The notes under the pieces: model-generated | What the model was told of the DNA's origin: nothing | What the model saw: the letters and a program-made list of their open reading frames with translations, nothing else | Database searches by the model: none | From: Lactobacillus sp. UCMA15818 | GTDB lineage: Bacteria; Bacillota; Bacilli; Lactobacillales; Lactobacillaceae | NCBI RefSeq assembly: GCF_030400225.1 | Contig: NZ_VJYB01000012.1 | Coordinates: 1-51,192, forward strand | Direction of reading: 5' to 3' | DNA length: 51,192 bases | Made by a program: the position numbers and the translations under genes | Shown here: positions 41,573-51,118 of the stretch, in pieces | How the letters are laid out: each line of letters opens with the position of its first letter | How positions within the stretch are numbered: position 1 is the first letter of the stretch

Positions 41573-43456
41573 ATGAATGATAAAGAAATTGTTCAAAATT
41601 TGATTGAAAGATTAGGTGGTCAAAAGAATATTAAGTCTTTTACACACTGTGCAACTAGGTTACGATTTCAGCTTAAAAATGAAGATAAAGCAGATAAGGA
41701 TAATATTGAACGTATACCAAGCGTGATTTCTGTAGTTAAAGCTGCTGGACAATATCAAGTTGTTTTCGGTCCGAAAGTAGTTGATATTTTTAATGAAATG
41801 AACGACCTAATAACTATTAAGGATCAAGACGTTGACATCAATGGGGAAAACACAGGTAAGAAAAACCCATTTAACGCATTAATTGATTTTGTTTCTAGCG
41901 TTTTTACACCAATACTTTACGTATTAATTGGTTCTGGTATTATTAAAGGGCTATTAGCAATTTTTATATCTGTTGGTTGGATGACCGCAACATCGGGGAC
42001 ATATGCGATTTTAAATGCCGCGGGGGATAGTCTATATTATTTTCTACCCATGTTTTTGGCAGTTACTTGTGCACGAAAATTAAAAACAAATCTTTTTGTT
42101 TCACTAGCGATAGGCGGTTCCTTGGTTTATCCAGGCATGGCTACTTTATATGGTAAGACAATAGATTTTATGCATATTCCTATTGAAATTGCTACATTTA
42201 AGAGCAGTGTTTTTCCGATAATTTTTGCAATTTTTTCATTAAAATATCTTGAAAAAATTATAAAAAAAATCATTCCTTCTGCAGTTGAAAATATTTTTTC
42301 TCCATTAATTTCTTTGATTGTGCTTGTTCCCTTGACGATTATCTTATTTGGACCTCTAGGATCAGGTTTAAGTAATGGTATTGCAAGCGTATATATGAAT
42401 TTATATAGTTTAAATAAAATGGTAGCCGGGGCATTTATAGGCTTTTTTGCACAAGCAATGGTTGTCTTTGGAATTCATTGGGGATTGTTCCCAATTATCT
42501 TTTCTAATATTCAAAAATATGGGTATGATACAATTTTAGCTGTTTTTGGTCCAAGTATCATTTCACAATCAGGAGCCGCTTTAGGTATTTTATTGCGTAC
42601 TAAAAGCTCTGCAATGAAAAAAGTTGCTTCTTCTGCAACAATTATGGGTTTCTTCGGAATTTCAGAAGCAGCTATTTATGGTGTTACTCTAAAGTATAAA
42701 CGTGCTTTTTTGATGGCTATGATTGGAGGAGGCATAGGAGGAGCAATAGCAGGTGCAGCTGGTTCTCGTGCAACTGCTGTAGCAGTTGCCAGTGTACCAA
42801 GCTTTCCTGTTTACTTTGGACATGGGTTTATTCAATTTATTGTTGGGTACTTTGTAGCATTTATGGTGGCAGCAGTTTTAACCTACTTCTTTGGCTTTGA
42901 TAAAAAAGTTGAGATAAATAATGCTTCTTTAACTGCCACAATTCCAGTAAAGCCAGAAATAAAATCTATCAAAGAGGGAGAGATTGAAAATTGGAAACCA
43001 CTAATAGTCTATGCTCCAGTAAATGGTGAGGCTGTAAGTTTATCCACAGTTGCTGATAATGTATTTGCTTCCGGTTCCTTAGGTAAGGGAATTGCAGTTA
43101 AGCCAAGTAAAGTTAGGCAAAGTGTTTTATCTCCAGTAAATGGCATTATTACGGTAACTTATTCTACTAAACACGCATATGGGATTACTGCAGATGATGG
43201 ACGACAATTTTTAATTCACATTGGAATTAATACTGTTGATTTAAAAGGAGAATTATTTAGTGAAGCTATTCAAAAAGGTAAGAAAATTAAAAAGGGAGAG
43301 CAGCTTTGTGTTGCTGATTTTGAAAGTATAGCAACTAGGGGATACGATGGTACGGTAATTGTAACACTGGTTAATTCTACTCCGACTACAGATATTGTTG
43401 ATACTAAACTAGGGGAAATTTCGGCTGGAGCTATTTTAGGGCAATTTATTAGTTAG
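41573..43456 (+). CDS. bglP: PTS beta-glucoside-type IIBCA permease
   Basis: This 627-residue fused enzyme has IIB (about 1-85) with phospho-Cys26 in FTHCATRLRF, IIC (about 100-450) with about ten membrane helices and a GFFGISEAAIYGVTL segment, and IIA (about 480-627) with active His near 548 (FLIHIGINTVDLKG). It takes up and phosphorylates beta-glucosides or a related sugar (the trehalose/sucrose group shares the layout). The antiterminator next door supports a beta-glucoside type. ATG 41573 follows GAGAGAGGGATAAATA. Intact. Confidence 0.92.
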   Translation: MNDKEIVQNLIERLGGQKNIKSFTHCATRLRFQLKNEDKADKDNIERIPSVISVVKAAGQYQVVFGPKVVDIFNEMNDLITIKDQDVDINGENTGKKNPFNALIDFVSSVFTPILYVLIGSGIIKGLLAIFISVGWMTATSGTYAILNAAGDSLYYFLPMFLAVTCARKLKTNLFVSLAIGGSLVYPGMATLYGKTIDFMHIPIEIATFKSSVFPIIFAIFSLKYLEKIIKKIIPSAVENIFSPLISLIVLVPLTIILFGPLGSGLSNGIASVYMNLYSLNKMVAGAFIGFFAQAMVVFGIHWGLFPIIFSNIQKYGYDTILAVFGPSIISQSGAALGILLRTKSSAMKKVASSATIMGFFGISEAAIYGVTLKYKRAFLMAMIGGGIGGAIAGAAGSRATAVAVASVPSFPVYFGHGFIQFIVGYFVAFMVAAVLTYFFGFDKKVEINNASLTATIPVKPEIKSIKEGEIENWKPLIVYAPVNGEAVSLSTVADNVFASGSLGKGIAVKPSKVRQSVLSPVNGIITVTYSTKHAYGITADDGRQFLIHIGINTVDLKGELFSEAIQKGKKIKKGEQLCVADFESIATRGYDGTVIVTLVNSTPTTDIVDTKLGEISAGAILGQFIS

Positions 43457-43470
43457 AAAGTGGGTCGAAT

Positions 43471-44475
43471 ATGATTATTAAAAATTCAGCGTATGGAGAA
43501 AAATGGGGTTTCTTAGACCCACAGGTTTTAGAGCGTACAAAGAGGAAAGCACTTATCTTTGATAAAGTTGTTGATAAAAAAATAGTCATTGAAGATATTC
43601 AACTTAATATTTTAAGAGAGAATATGGGGTCTTACAACAGGGATCTAAGTGAGGAGAATGTGAAGATTAATAATTTCTTGATACCTTGTTTAGGTCGTTA
43701 TATTCCGGCTAGAAAATATACACCGAATATTAATGGGAATAGTACTAAATGTCTCGTTTATTTACATGGTGGTGGCTTTATTGGAGGATCTATAGATACA
43801 GTAAATAATCAATGCAAGTTAATAGCTGAAAGAGGCCATTGTGTTGTTATTTCTATTGGATATCGGCTAGCTCCGGAGACACCATATCCAGGAGCCTACC
43901 TTGATGTTGTAGAATCATTAGAATGGATTAGTAATAATAAAGCAGTTTTAGGTTTTAATGATTCACAAATATATATTGCAGGTGATAGTGCAGGAGGTAA
44001 TTTAGCAATTATTTGTGGCTTGAAAAATAAAAATAATTTTATCCGTAGGGTTATTTCTATTTATGGAGCACTTGATATGACAGAAAAGAGTAAGACACTT
44101 TATAAGTGGAATTACTCTAAATATAATATTGCCAAAAAACATGAAATTTATATTCATACGAGATTAAACAAATTTGCTCTACTAACCAAAATAATCAATG
44201 TTTTATATACCAACTTTGAGCAAGTGGAAAATCCACTGATTAGTCCCGTATATATAAATAATTTTGAAAATTTTCCTGACATAACACTTATTGAAGCTGA
44301 ATTTGACTATTTTCTTCAAAGCAACATCTTTTTTGCTGAAAAAGCAAAAGCATTAGGAGCAAATGTCGATGTAGTTATGTACAAAGGTCTTGATCATGGC
44401 TTTTTTGACAGGCTAGGTTTTTTAAAACAGGCTGAAGATTTAGTAAATACGATCGTTGATACTATGGAAAATTAG
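43471..44475 (+). CDS. Alpha/beta hydrolase, HSL-type esterase
   Basis: This 334-residue enzyme of the hormone-sensitive-lipase family has the oxyanion loop HGGGF near residue 98 and nucleophile Ser near 173 in GDSAGG. The acid is probably Asp in AEFDY (about 276), and the His in GLDHGFF lies near 308. There is no signal peptide, so it is cytoplasmic. It starts 15 bp after bglP with AAAGTGGG and shares the operon. It may remove acyl groups from imported sugar esters; this is inference from context. A phospho-beta-glucosidase, the expected partner, is absent here. Confidence 0.85.
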   Translation: MIIKNSAYGEKWGFLDPQVLERTKRKALIFDKVVDKKIVIEDIQLNILRENMGSYNRDLSEENVKINNFLIPCLGRYIPARKYTPNINGNSTKCLVYLHGGGFIGGSIDTVNNQCKLIAERGHCVVISIGYRLAPETPYPGAYLDVVESLEWISNNKAVLGFNDSQIYIAGDSAGGNLAIICGLKNKNNFIRRVISIYGALDMTEKSKTLYKWNYSKYNIAKKHEIYIHTRLNKFALLTKIINVLYTNFEQVENPLISPVYINNFENFPDITLIEAEFDYFLQSNIFFAEKAKALGANVDVVMYKGLDHGFFDRLGFLKQAEDLVNTIVDTMEN

Positions 44476-45095
44476 ATAGTAATAGTTCCTGAAATCAAAA
44501 ACGATTCTTTGAACTTACCATGATGTCTTGTATTGCTTCGTACGTATTCTCAAGTGTGTGTATTTAGTTGAAGATATCTTTGTTAAGACAACTGTTTTTT
44601 AAAATGGTGGTCATGGGCATCTAATAATAGTAAAAAAGGTTTCAGCTTTCCAATTTCTAAAAAGTTTCCATATGCATAGTTATGAAGAATTACAATATTG
44701 AGCAAAAAATTTATAGAATTGTCTAAGAAACTCATAAGTTTCCAATCATCTTAAAAATAATGTTGTATGTGGACTTTTTAATGACAAAGACGTATATACC
44801 TTTTGGTATGAAAAAAATTCGCTGACAGATTGTAAATGTGGCAATCTATCAACGGATTTTTTCTGTCAGCTGTAAATAAAAATGGTTAAGTAATTCTTTC
44901 TAAAAAAGTTTAATTCTGATACCCTATTATCCCAAAATCTCATTTTGCTCAAAAAAGTCATTTTTCGAGAGGGTGCTACATTCGTTTCAAAAATATATAT
45001 ATGATGTTTCAAAGGTGCTACATTGCCAATTCATAGCATACTCTCTATATTAAGCTAGAATTAGAAGAATATTACGAGAAATTCTTTCGTCTTAA
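44476..45095. other. Intergenic region with hairpin and direct repeats
   Basis: No gene is visible in this 620 bp. GCTGACAGA (about 44821) pairs with TCTGTCAGC (about 44864) in a large hairpin. The direct repeats GGTGCTACATT occur at about 44973 and 45016, each next to a TTTCAAA copy. The latter look like IS or MITE ends, but no transposase lies between them. Confidence 0.35.
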
Positions 45096-45614
45096 TTAAG
45101 CCTCACTTGTTAGTATTTTGCGAATTCTTGCATTTATAGAAGCAATGTTCTCTTCTTGAACAATATTGATTATTGACAAAAAGTCTGCCTTAAATGAACT
45201 GTTTTGTTTTGATAATTCATAGAGTGATTGAATAGCATTCACTCGAACAATCCTGCTTTCTTTAGGATTGATTGCCCATTTTTTCAATATATTGAATGCA
45301 ATTGCTTGCTCTGAAACCAACAAAGAAGAGCGCGATATTAATAAGGCTAGATGCCATTTTAATTCAATGTCAGTCGCTGATGAACATAAATTTATGATAT
45401 CAACCTTATGTGAATATAGATATTCAGAATGTGTTAAAGAAATTTTTTCAATCGCATCTGCTGCTCTCATCACAATCAAGCGTTCATTATCATATAAATA
45501 TTGAAAAAGAATATCAAATTCACTCTGATTTTTTATGTCACCAATGACTAGATTTGCTTCTCCGATAGAGCGCAAATCACTGCCACTAAGCTTTTCCCTT
45601 AGACTTTTACCCAT
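45096..45614 (-). CDS. HEAT/ARM-like helical repeat protein
   Basis: This protein has about 172 residues. It is composed of helix pairs such as FDILFQYLYDNERLIVMRAA, LKWHLALLISRSSLLVSEQA and RIVRVNAIQSLYELSKQ, with the regular Asp/Arg/Ala placement of HEAT repeats. ATG 45614 (MGKSLREKLSGSDLRSIGEA) has AGGGAG at good spacing; the longer frame upstream does not. HEAT proteins mediate protein or DNA binding; the partner is unknown. A stand-alone gene. Confidence 0.6.
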   Translation of the reverse strand: MGKSLREKLSGSDLRSIGEANLVIGDIKNQSEFDILFQYLYDNERLIVMRAADAIEKISLTHSEYLYSHKVDIINLCSSATDIELKWHLALLISRSSLLVSEQAIAFNILKKWAINPKESRIVRVNAIQSLYELSKQNSSFKADFLSIINIVQEENIASINARIRKILTSEA

Positions 45615-45770
45615 GTTCATCTCCCTAAGCTCCATGACATTGTGATAATACTGCATCTGCATCATGTTTCAAAATGGTTTTTAGTATTCGATAACTAGTT
45701 TTGAAAAGTGACGAATAATTTTAATAATAGTGGCGTATTTATAATTAAAATACAATTCAAATAACCACAA

Positions 45771-46442
45771 CTAATAATTTGAAAAATAGTCTGGAAAAGC
45801 TTGTATTAATGTCTTCTCCTCATCAAGCATTAAATGAAGATGATTAGATATCAGGGTCGTTGCGACATCTACATTGTGTGTTTCGACAGCACTTAAGAGA
45901 TCTTCATGTTCTTGTATCAGGGTCTCCCAAGGAAGCTTTGCAACTTTTAATCGTAGAATTCTGAAACGATTCAATTGTGTATTGATAGTTTGTAGCCATT
46001 CCCAAACTTGACTGTGTCCAGATAGAACATAAAATTCACGATGAAAGTCTTCATCCTCGGTAAAAAATTTTTCAAATTGCTTTTGTTTGGAAAAATACCT
46101 CTGATTATCAATAATTATGTGCAATTGATCGGTCGTAATATCTTTTTTTAATGCGATTTCCCTTATTACATTGGTTTCAATGCTTTCACGAATGAAACGC
46201 GCACTGGTAGCAACTTTTAAATCAATTTTTGTGACATATGTTCCAGATTGAGGGATAACATTAATTAATCCTTCTTGGCGTAAGCGTAAAATAGCTTCTC
46301 TTACAGGAGTTCTACCAATTCCCAGCTCTTCGCTAATTTCTTTTTCAGATATTTTCTGACCGGGCTCATAGTCAGCAGTCAGAATTTTTTCAAGTATAAT
46401 CTTGTAGGCTTGGTCATGGAGGTTCAAGGATGTGTTAAGCAA
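45771..46442 (-). CDS. GntR family regulator (FCD domain), probable hexuronate regulator
   Basis: This 223-residue protein has a winged HTH (about residues 8-75, including EISEELGIGRTPVREAILRL) and an all-helical FCD effector domain (about 85-220). FCD regulators of the UxuR/ExuR type control hexuronate genes. The start is TTG 46442. It lies downstream of kdgK in the same direction, with a palindrome before it (46465-46500), so it probably controls itself and the flanking uxu/kdg genes. Confidence 0.85.
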   Translation of the reverse strand: MLNTSLNLHDQAYKIILEKILTADYEPGQKISEKEISEELGIGRTPVREAILRLRQEGLINVIPQSGTYVTKIDLKVATSARFIRESIETNVIREIALKKDITTDQLHIIIDNQRYFSKQKQFEKFFTEDEDFHREFYVLSGHSQVWEWLQTINTQLNRFRILRLKVAKLPWETLIQEHEDLLSAVETHNVDVATTLISNHLHLMLDEEKTLIQAFPDYFSNY

Positions 46443-46464
46443 GGTACCAACTCTTCTCTATCGT

Positions 46465-46508
46465 CTAATGTATTAATTAATAATGATAATTATACATTAG
46501 TATATCAG
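46465..46508. promoter_or_regulatory. Candidate operator upstream of the GntR gene
   Basis: CTAATGTAT (46465-46473) mirrors ATACATTAG (46492-46500). TTAGTATATCAG at its right side (46497-46508) repeats almost exactly at the kdg/uxu divergent promoter (TTAGTACATCAG). It is probably bound by the GntR protein. Confidence 0.55.
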
Positions 46509-46511
46509 TTA

Positions 46512-47465
46512 TTAGAGGGTTGGTAAATTATTAATAACAAATGAATCCAGTTGTTCCCGTGTAGGATAGCCATCACTATCTCCTGATGATTGTACTGCTA
46601 AAGCACCAATGGCATTACCACGAAGTATGGCTTTAGATAGTGAGAGATTATCTAATAGACCCGAAATTAAGCCAACAGCAAAACCGTCACCAGCACCAAC
46701 AGTATCAATCACTTTTTTGACATGATACCCGGGAATAAATTCAGTATTATTATTATCTTTCAAGTAAGCACCAGATGCACCCATTTTAATGATGATAGAT
46801 TTACAATCTTTTTGTAAATAGTAATCACTAATTTCAGATTCGTCCGATAAACCGGTTAATAGGTGGGCTTCTTTAATACCTGGAATGAAAATATCAGCTT
46901 TACTTGCTAAGGTATTAACGGTTTCAACCATTTTTGTTTCATTTTGCCATAAAGCAGGACGTAAATTTGGATCGAAAATTATGGTTGTTCCTGCCCTTCT
47001 TGCTTTAAATAACAGCAATTCGGCAACTTTTAATGCGTTGTCTGAAATGGCTGGATAGATACCTGTCAAGTGCAGGTATTTAATCTCACTAAAGTCAATT
47101 TTTTCGACGATTTCAGTAGATAATCTAGTAGCTGCTGAATTTTTTCGAAAGTAGAAAGTATTAGGATCGCCAGCTGTAACTCTTTGTTTCATCTCAAAAC
47201 CGGTCCACGCAGTATAGTCGATTGCGACTTTTTTAGCGCCAACTTTTTTATTTTTTAGTTCACTAATAATAAATTGCCCCAAGGGATCTGACCCTACACG
47301 AGAGAGATATTCTGTTGAAAATCCAAGACGTGCTAAACCAATTGCAACATTTAATTCGGCTCCCGCCAAATATTTATGAAATGTTTTTGCATCTGCTAAT
47401 GATTTATTGGTTTCTGTAGCCGCAAATACTACAAGCGGTTCACCAATCGTTAAAAAATCAATCAT
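46512..47465 (-). CDS. kdgK: 2-keto-3-deoxygluconate kinase
   Basis: This 317-residue PfkB/ribokinase-family sugar kinase has the N-terminal GAELNVAIGLARLG (about residues 35-48) and the C-terminal anion-hole/catalytic motif DTVGAGDGFAVG (about 250-261). With kdgA beside it and uxuBA opposite, the substrate should be KDG, phosphorylated to KDPG. It starts 35 bp after kdgA, with a short spacer. Intact. Confidence 0.88.
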   Translation of the reverse strand: MIDFLTIGEPLVVFAATETNKSLADAKTFHKYLAGAELNVAIGLARLGFSTEYLSRVGSDPLGQFIISELKNKKVGAKKVAIDYTAWTGFEMKQRVTAGDPNTFYFRKNSAATRLSTEIVEKIDFSEIKYLHLTGIYPAISDNALKVAELLLFKARRAGTTIIFDPNLRPALWQNETKMVETVNTLASKADIFIPGIKEAHLLTGLSDESEISDYYLQKDCKSIIIKMGASGAYLKDNNNTEFIPGYHVKKVIDTVGAGDGFAVGLISGLLDNLSLSKAILRGNAIGALAVQSSGDSDGYPTREQLDSFVINNLPTL

Positions 47466-47500
47466 GTTTAAAATACCTCGCTTAAAAAGATTTTTAACAA

Positions 47501-48145
47501 TTAATTCCGAATTTGATTCAACTTTTCCATATATTTTTTGGCAGTAGCTGTTACACCAGCAAGATCTCCATTTTCTGCAGGTTTTAGCAAATTACTACCT
47601 GCTCCGACGGCAATTACACCAGCCTTAAACCAATCAGTCATATTTTCAAGATTTACACCACCTGTAGGCATCAGATTAAGTTGCGGCAATGGAGCTAAAG
47701 CGGCCTTAACCATTTGCGGGCCAGCAATTGCACCTGGAAATAATTTGATAATGTCTACACCAGCTTTAAGAGCAGTTTGCATCTCGGTTAGAGTCTGACA
47801 CCCTGGAGTATAAGGTATTTGATAAAGATTACAAATTTCAGCGACAGAAGAATCAAAACTAGGACTAACAATGAATTGTGCCCCAGCTAAGATAGCCAAT
47901 CGTGCTGAAACGGAATCCAGAACTGTACCGGCTCCAATTACAACATCAGTATCTTGGTACTTTGATGATAGTTCGGTAATTACTTGATCTGCTTGAGGTA
48001 CAGTAAAGGTTATTTCAATTCCTGTAAGCCCACCAGCTATTACAGCTTCAGATATATCAACTGCTTTTTTTGCTGATTTGGCTCTGATAACAGCGATTAC
48101 GCCAGATTTTTTAATTTTCTGGGTAGTTACTATTTTTTTAAGCAT
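47501..48145 (-). CDS. kdgA: KDPG aldolase (2-keto-3-deoxy-6-phosphogluconate aldolase)
   Basis: This 214-residue class I aldolase has IEITFTVPQAD with the base Glu near 45, GAGTVLD (about 81-87) and the Schiff-base Lys near 135 in DIIKLFPG. It splits KDPG to pyruvate and glyceraldehyde-3-phosphate, the last step of hexuronate breakdown. ATG 48145 follows TTAGGAGGTAGACAT. It is first gene of the minus-strand kdgA-kdgK transcript. Confidence 0.92.
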   Translation of the reverse strand: MLKKIVTTQKIKKSGVIAVIRAKSAKKAVDISEAVIAGGLTGIEITFTVPQADQVITELSSKYQDTDVVIGAGTVLDSVSARLAILAGAQFIVSPSFDSSVAEICNLYQIPYTPGCQTLTEMQTALKAGVDIIKLFPGAIAGPQMVKAALAPLPQLNLMPTGGVNLENMTDWFKAGVIAVGAGSNLLKPAENGDLAGVTATAKKYMEKLNQIRN

Positions 48146-48190
48146 TATGTCTACCTCCTAATTTTTTGTGAAAATAATTTCAAAGATGTA

Positions 48191-48252
48191 TTGACTTTTT
48201 TGTAGAAAACGATTACATTGTATTTTGTGAACTGATATATTAGTACATCAGT
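48191..48252. promoter_or_regulatory. Divergent uxuB/kdgA promoter with cre-like site and GntR operator
   Basis: TTGACT (48191-48196), 17 bp, TACATT (48214-48219) forms a + strand promoter. AGAAAACGATTACA (48204-48217) inside it matches the cre consensus at 13 of 14 positions. ACTGAT...ATCAGT (48231-48252) with TTAGTACATCAG is a palindrome shared in part with the site before the GntR gene. CcpA repression and hexuronate induction are expected. Confidence 0.65.
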
Positions 48253-48314
48253 ATGATAAAACAATTTTTTGGAAATTACAACCGTAACTTGGTTGAAAAA
48301 TGGAGGGGATACAA

Positions 48315-49934
48315 ATGGTTAAACTTACAGATGATTATGTAGGTAAACAAAGAGATTTCAGTTTGGCGGATATTGAAGTGCCAAAATATTCTCAAGAAGA
48401 AGTTAGTATGGAAACTGATAAAACACCTTTGTGGGTACATTTTGGAGGAGGAAATTTATTTCGTTGCTTCCATGCGGTGATTGCTCAAGAATTACTTAAT
48501 AAGGAAATTATGAAGAGTGGAGTCATTGTTGCGGAAACATATGATGACCAAGTGATTGAAGAAATCTATCATGCTTATAATAATCGAATTCTTAGTGTGA
48601 CAATGAATGCGGATGGATCATTACAAAAGAAATTAGTGGCCAGTGTTGCTCACAGTGTTTATTTTAACGATGCAAATCCTACTGGATGGCAGTACTTGAC
48701 AAGAGTATTTGAAAATCCTTCGTTACAATTTGCAACATTCTCAATTACTGAAAAAGGTTACAGTTTACGGGATAGTTCAGGTAACTTAACACAACTTGCG
48801 ATTGATGATATTACAGATGGGCCATCGCATCCTAAGACAAATATGGGAGCAGTTGCACATCTTCTATATGCACGTTATTTAGAAAATCAAGCGCCTATCG
48901 CAATGGTAAGCACGGATAATTTCTCAGAAAATGGTGCAAAACTAGAAAATGCAATTTTAACAATTGTAAATGGATGGGTTGAAAATGGGTTTGTTGAGAG
49001 TGGATTTTTGGATTATTTAAAAGATACAAACAAAGTTACATTTCCATGGAGTATGATTGATCGAATCACACCTAACCCAGCAGAAACGGTTGCTGAGAAA
49101 CTAAGAAAAATAGGATTTGAAGATAGCAGAATTGTGCACACTGCTAAGCATACTAATATTGCTCCATTTGGTAATACTGAAGAGACACACTATCTAGTAA
49201 TTGAAGATAGCTTCCCAAATGGACGACCGGATTTAGAAAAGGCAGGTGTAATCCTGACAGATAGGGATACTGTTAACGATGCAGATCAAATGAAGGTGAC
49301 GGCCTGCCTCAACCCGTTACACACCGCCCTTGCAATTTTTGGTAATTTACTTGGGTACAAATCAATTTGGCAAGAAGTTGAAAATCCTGATTTGCTTGAT
49401 TTAATTAAGAATCTTGGATATAAGGAAAGCCTGCCAGTAGTCAAAGACCCTAAAATTATTAATCCAAAACTATTTATTGATCAGTTAATTGAAAAGAGGT
49501 TACCTAATCGTAATATCCCTGATACGCCTCAACGGATTGCAACAGATACATCACAAAAATTAAAAATTCGTTATGGAGTAACAATTCAACATTATCTGAA
49601 TAATCCCGCTTTTGATGTTACAGATTTGGAATTTATTCCATTTGTTATTGCCGGTTGGTGTCGTTACTTGATGGGGATTGATGATCAGGGTCAAAAATTT
49701 GAATTAAGCTCAGATCCGATGTTGACAGAATTAACACCAAAAGTTGCAGATATTAAGTTGAGTGCACCGGTTGACGTACATGAGCATCTTAAAACTATTT
49801 TGAGTAATAAAGAAATATTTGGTTTTGACTTGTATCAGATTGGTCTCGGAGAAAAAGTGGAAGAGTATTTTAAAGAATTAATTAATGGGAAGCAAGCAGT
49901 AGCTAAAACAATCAAAAGAATTGTTGCAGATTAA
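48315..49934 (+). CDS. uxuB: D-mannonate oxidoreductase (fructuronate reductase)
   Basis: This polyol-specific long-chain dehydrogenase of about 539 residues has the N-terminal nucleotide-binding start [16 protein letters not shown] (about residues 36-51), the DRITPNP motif (about 250) and the C-terminal catalytic Lys region [15 protein letters not shown]. It reduces D-fructuronate to D-mannonate with NADH. ATG 48315 with TGGAGGGGAT is preferred over the longer frame. It overlaps or abuts uxuA. Confidence 0.9.
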   Translation: MVKLTDDYVGKQRDFSLADIEVPKYSQEEVSMETDKTPLWVHFGGGNLFRCFHAVIAQELLNKEIMKSGVIVAETYDDQVIEEIYHAYNNRILSVTMNADGSLQKKLVASVAHSVYFNDANPTGWQYLTRVFENPSLQFATFSITEKGYSLRDSSGNLTQLAIDDITDGPSHPKTNMGAVAHLLYARYLENQAPIAMVSTDNFSENGAKLENAILTIVNGWVENGFVESGFLDYLKDTNKVTFPWSMIDRITPNPAETVAEKLRKIGFEDSRIVHTAKHTNIAPFGNTEETHYLVIEDSFPNGRPDLEKAGVILTDRDTVNDADQMKVTACLNPLHTALAIFGNLLGYKSIWQEVENPDLLDLIKNLGYKESLPVVKDPKIINPKLFIDQLIEKRLPNRNIPDTPQRIATDTSQKLKIRYGVTIQHYLNNPAFDVTDLEFIPFVIAGWCRYLMGIDDQGQKFELSSDPMLTELTPKVADIKLSAPVDVHEHLKTILSNKEIFGFDLYQIGLGEKVEEYFKELINGKQAVAKTIKRIVAD

Positions 49935-49966
49935 TGAGCAACTTTCGCATAGGGAGATTAATAATT

Positions 49967-51052
49967 ATGAAAAATATGGGTTTTCGTTGGTATGGATCAA
50001 ATGATGATCCAATTAAATTACAAGATATTCGTCAAATCCCAGGAACTACACAAGTTGTAGGAGCGCTCTTTGATGTACCTGTTGGTGATGTTTGGCCAAT
50101 GGAAAAAATTCAATCTCTTAAAACGGAGGTTGAAGCAGCAGGATTAAATCTTGAAGTGATTGAATCCGTAAATATTCATGATGATATTAAGATTGGATTA
50201 CCAACAAGAGATAAGTACATTGAAAACTATAAGCAAACGATTAGGAATCTTGCTAAAGCAGGAATAAAGGTAATTTGCTATAATTTTATGCCAATATTTG
50301 ATTGGGTAAGAACAGATCTTCACTTTAAATTAGAAGATGGGTCGAACGATTTAGCGTTTGAACATAAAAAAGTTGAGGGTGATCCAAAAGATATTTTGAA
50401 AGCGGTTCAAGAAGACTCTAATGGATATATTCTACCTGGTTGGGAACCAGAAAGACTTTCTGAAGTAAAAAGTCTATTTGAAGCATACGCGGATGTTGAT
50501 GAGAATAAATTGCGTGAGAATTTGAAATACTTCTTGGATGCAATTATTCCTGTATGTGAAGAAGTTGACATTAGAATGGCAATTCATCCAGATGATCCGC
50601 CACGTCCATTATTTGGTTTACCAAGAATTTGTAAGAATCGTGATGATATGTTTGTGATTGAGGAACTACACGAGTCAAGATACAACGGCTTTACGATTTG
50701 TACGGGTAGTTTGGGGGAGAACCCTGATAATGATGTTCCAGCAATTATCAGAGAGTTTGTTGGAAAAGATCGAGCACCATTTATCCATGCACGAAACATT
50801 AAATTTATGGGTAATGAAGGAGATTTTCATGAATCAGCGCATCTATCTTCAGAAGGTTCATTGGATATGTACGAGATCATGAAGGCCCTCTCTGATACAA
50901 ACTTTGATGGCTATATCAGACCTGATCACGGACGGAATATTTGGGGTGAAGATGGACGACCTGGGTATGGTTTGTATGATCGTGCTTTAGGAATTTCATA
51001 TTTGAATGGGTTATGGGAAGCAATAAGAAAAGAAAATCAAAAAGAAGAATAA
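49967..51052 (+). CDS. uxuA: Mannonate dehydratase
   Basis: This TIM-barrel enzyme of about 361 residues converts D-mannonate to 2-keto-3-deoxygluconate and needs Mn2+ or Fe2+. Family segments are [20 protein letters not shown] at the start, the metal-ligand region [17 protein letters not shown] (about residues 204-220), FIHARNIKF (about 270) and IRPDHGR near 317. A frame opens at ATG 49934, but ATG 49967 with AGGGAGATTAAT matches the normal N-terminus. It is last gene of the uxuBA pair in this window. Confidence 0.92.
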   Translation: MKNMGFRWYGSNDDPIKLQDIRQIPGTTQVVGALFDVPVGDVWPMEKIQSLKTEVEAAGLNLEVIESVNIHDDIKIGLPTRDKYIENYKQTIRNLAKAGIKVICYNFMPIFDWVRTDLHFKLEDGSNDLAFEHKKVEGDPKDILKAVQEDSNGYILPGWEPERLSEVKSLFEAYADVDENKLRENLKYFLDAIIPVCEEVDIRMAIHPDDPPRPLFGLPRICKNRDDMFVIEELHESRYNGFTICTGSLGENPDNDVPAIIREFVGKDRAPFIHARNIKFMGNEGDFHESAHLSSEGSLDMYEIMKALSDTNFDGYIRPDHGRNIWGEDGRPGYGLYDRALGISYLNGLWEAIRKENQKEE

Positions 51053-51072
51053 AGGAGTGAACACATAAAGTG

Positions 51073-51113
51073 AACCCCCAAGATTGGACGTAAATCCAAT
51101 CTTGGGGGTTTTA
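51073..51113 (+). terminator. Hairpin after uxuA (terminator or IS end)
   Basis: AACCCCCAAGATTGGA (51073-51088) pairs exactly with TCCAATCTTGGGGGTT (51095-51110) around CGTAAA, followed by TTTT. It fits a rho-independent terminator. The left arm beginning TGAACCCCC may also be the terminal inverted repeat of the IS that follows. Confidence 0.7.
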
Positions 51114-51118
51114 CTATA

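Noticed and set aside
45096-46442. HEAT-like gene and GntR gene as a toxin-antitoxin pair
   Set aside because: The GntR protein has a normal FCD metabolic-regulator layout and the two genes are 156 bp apart with no coupling.
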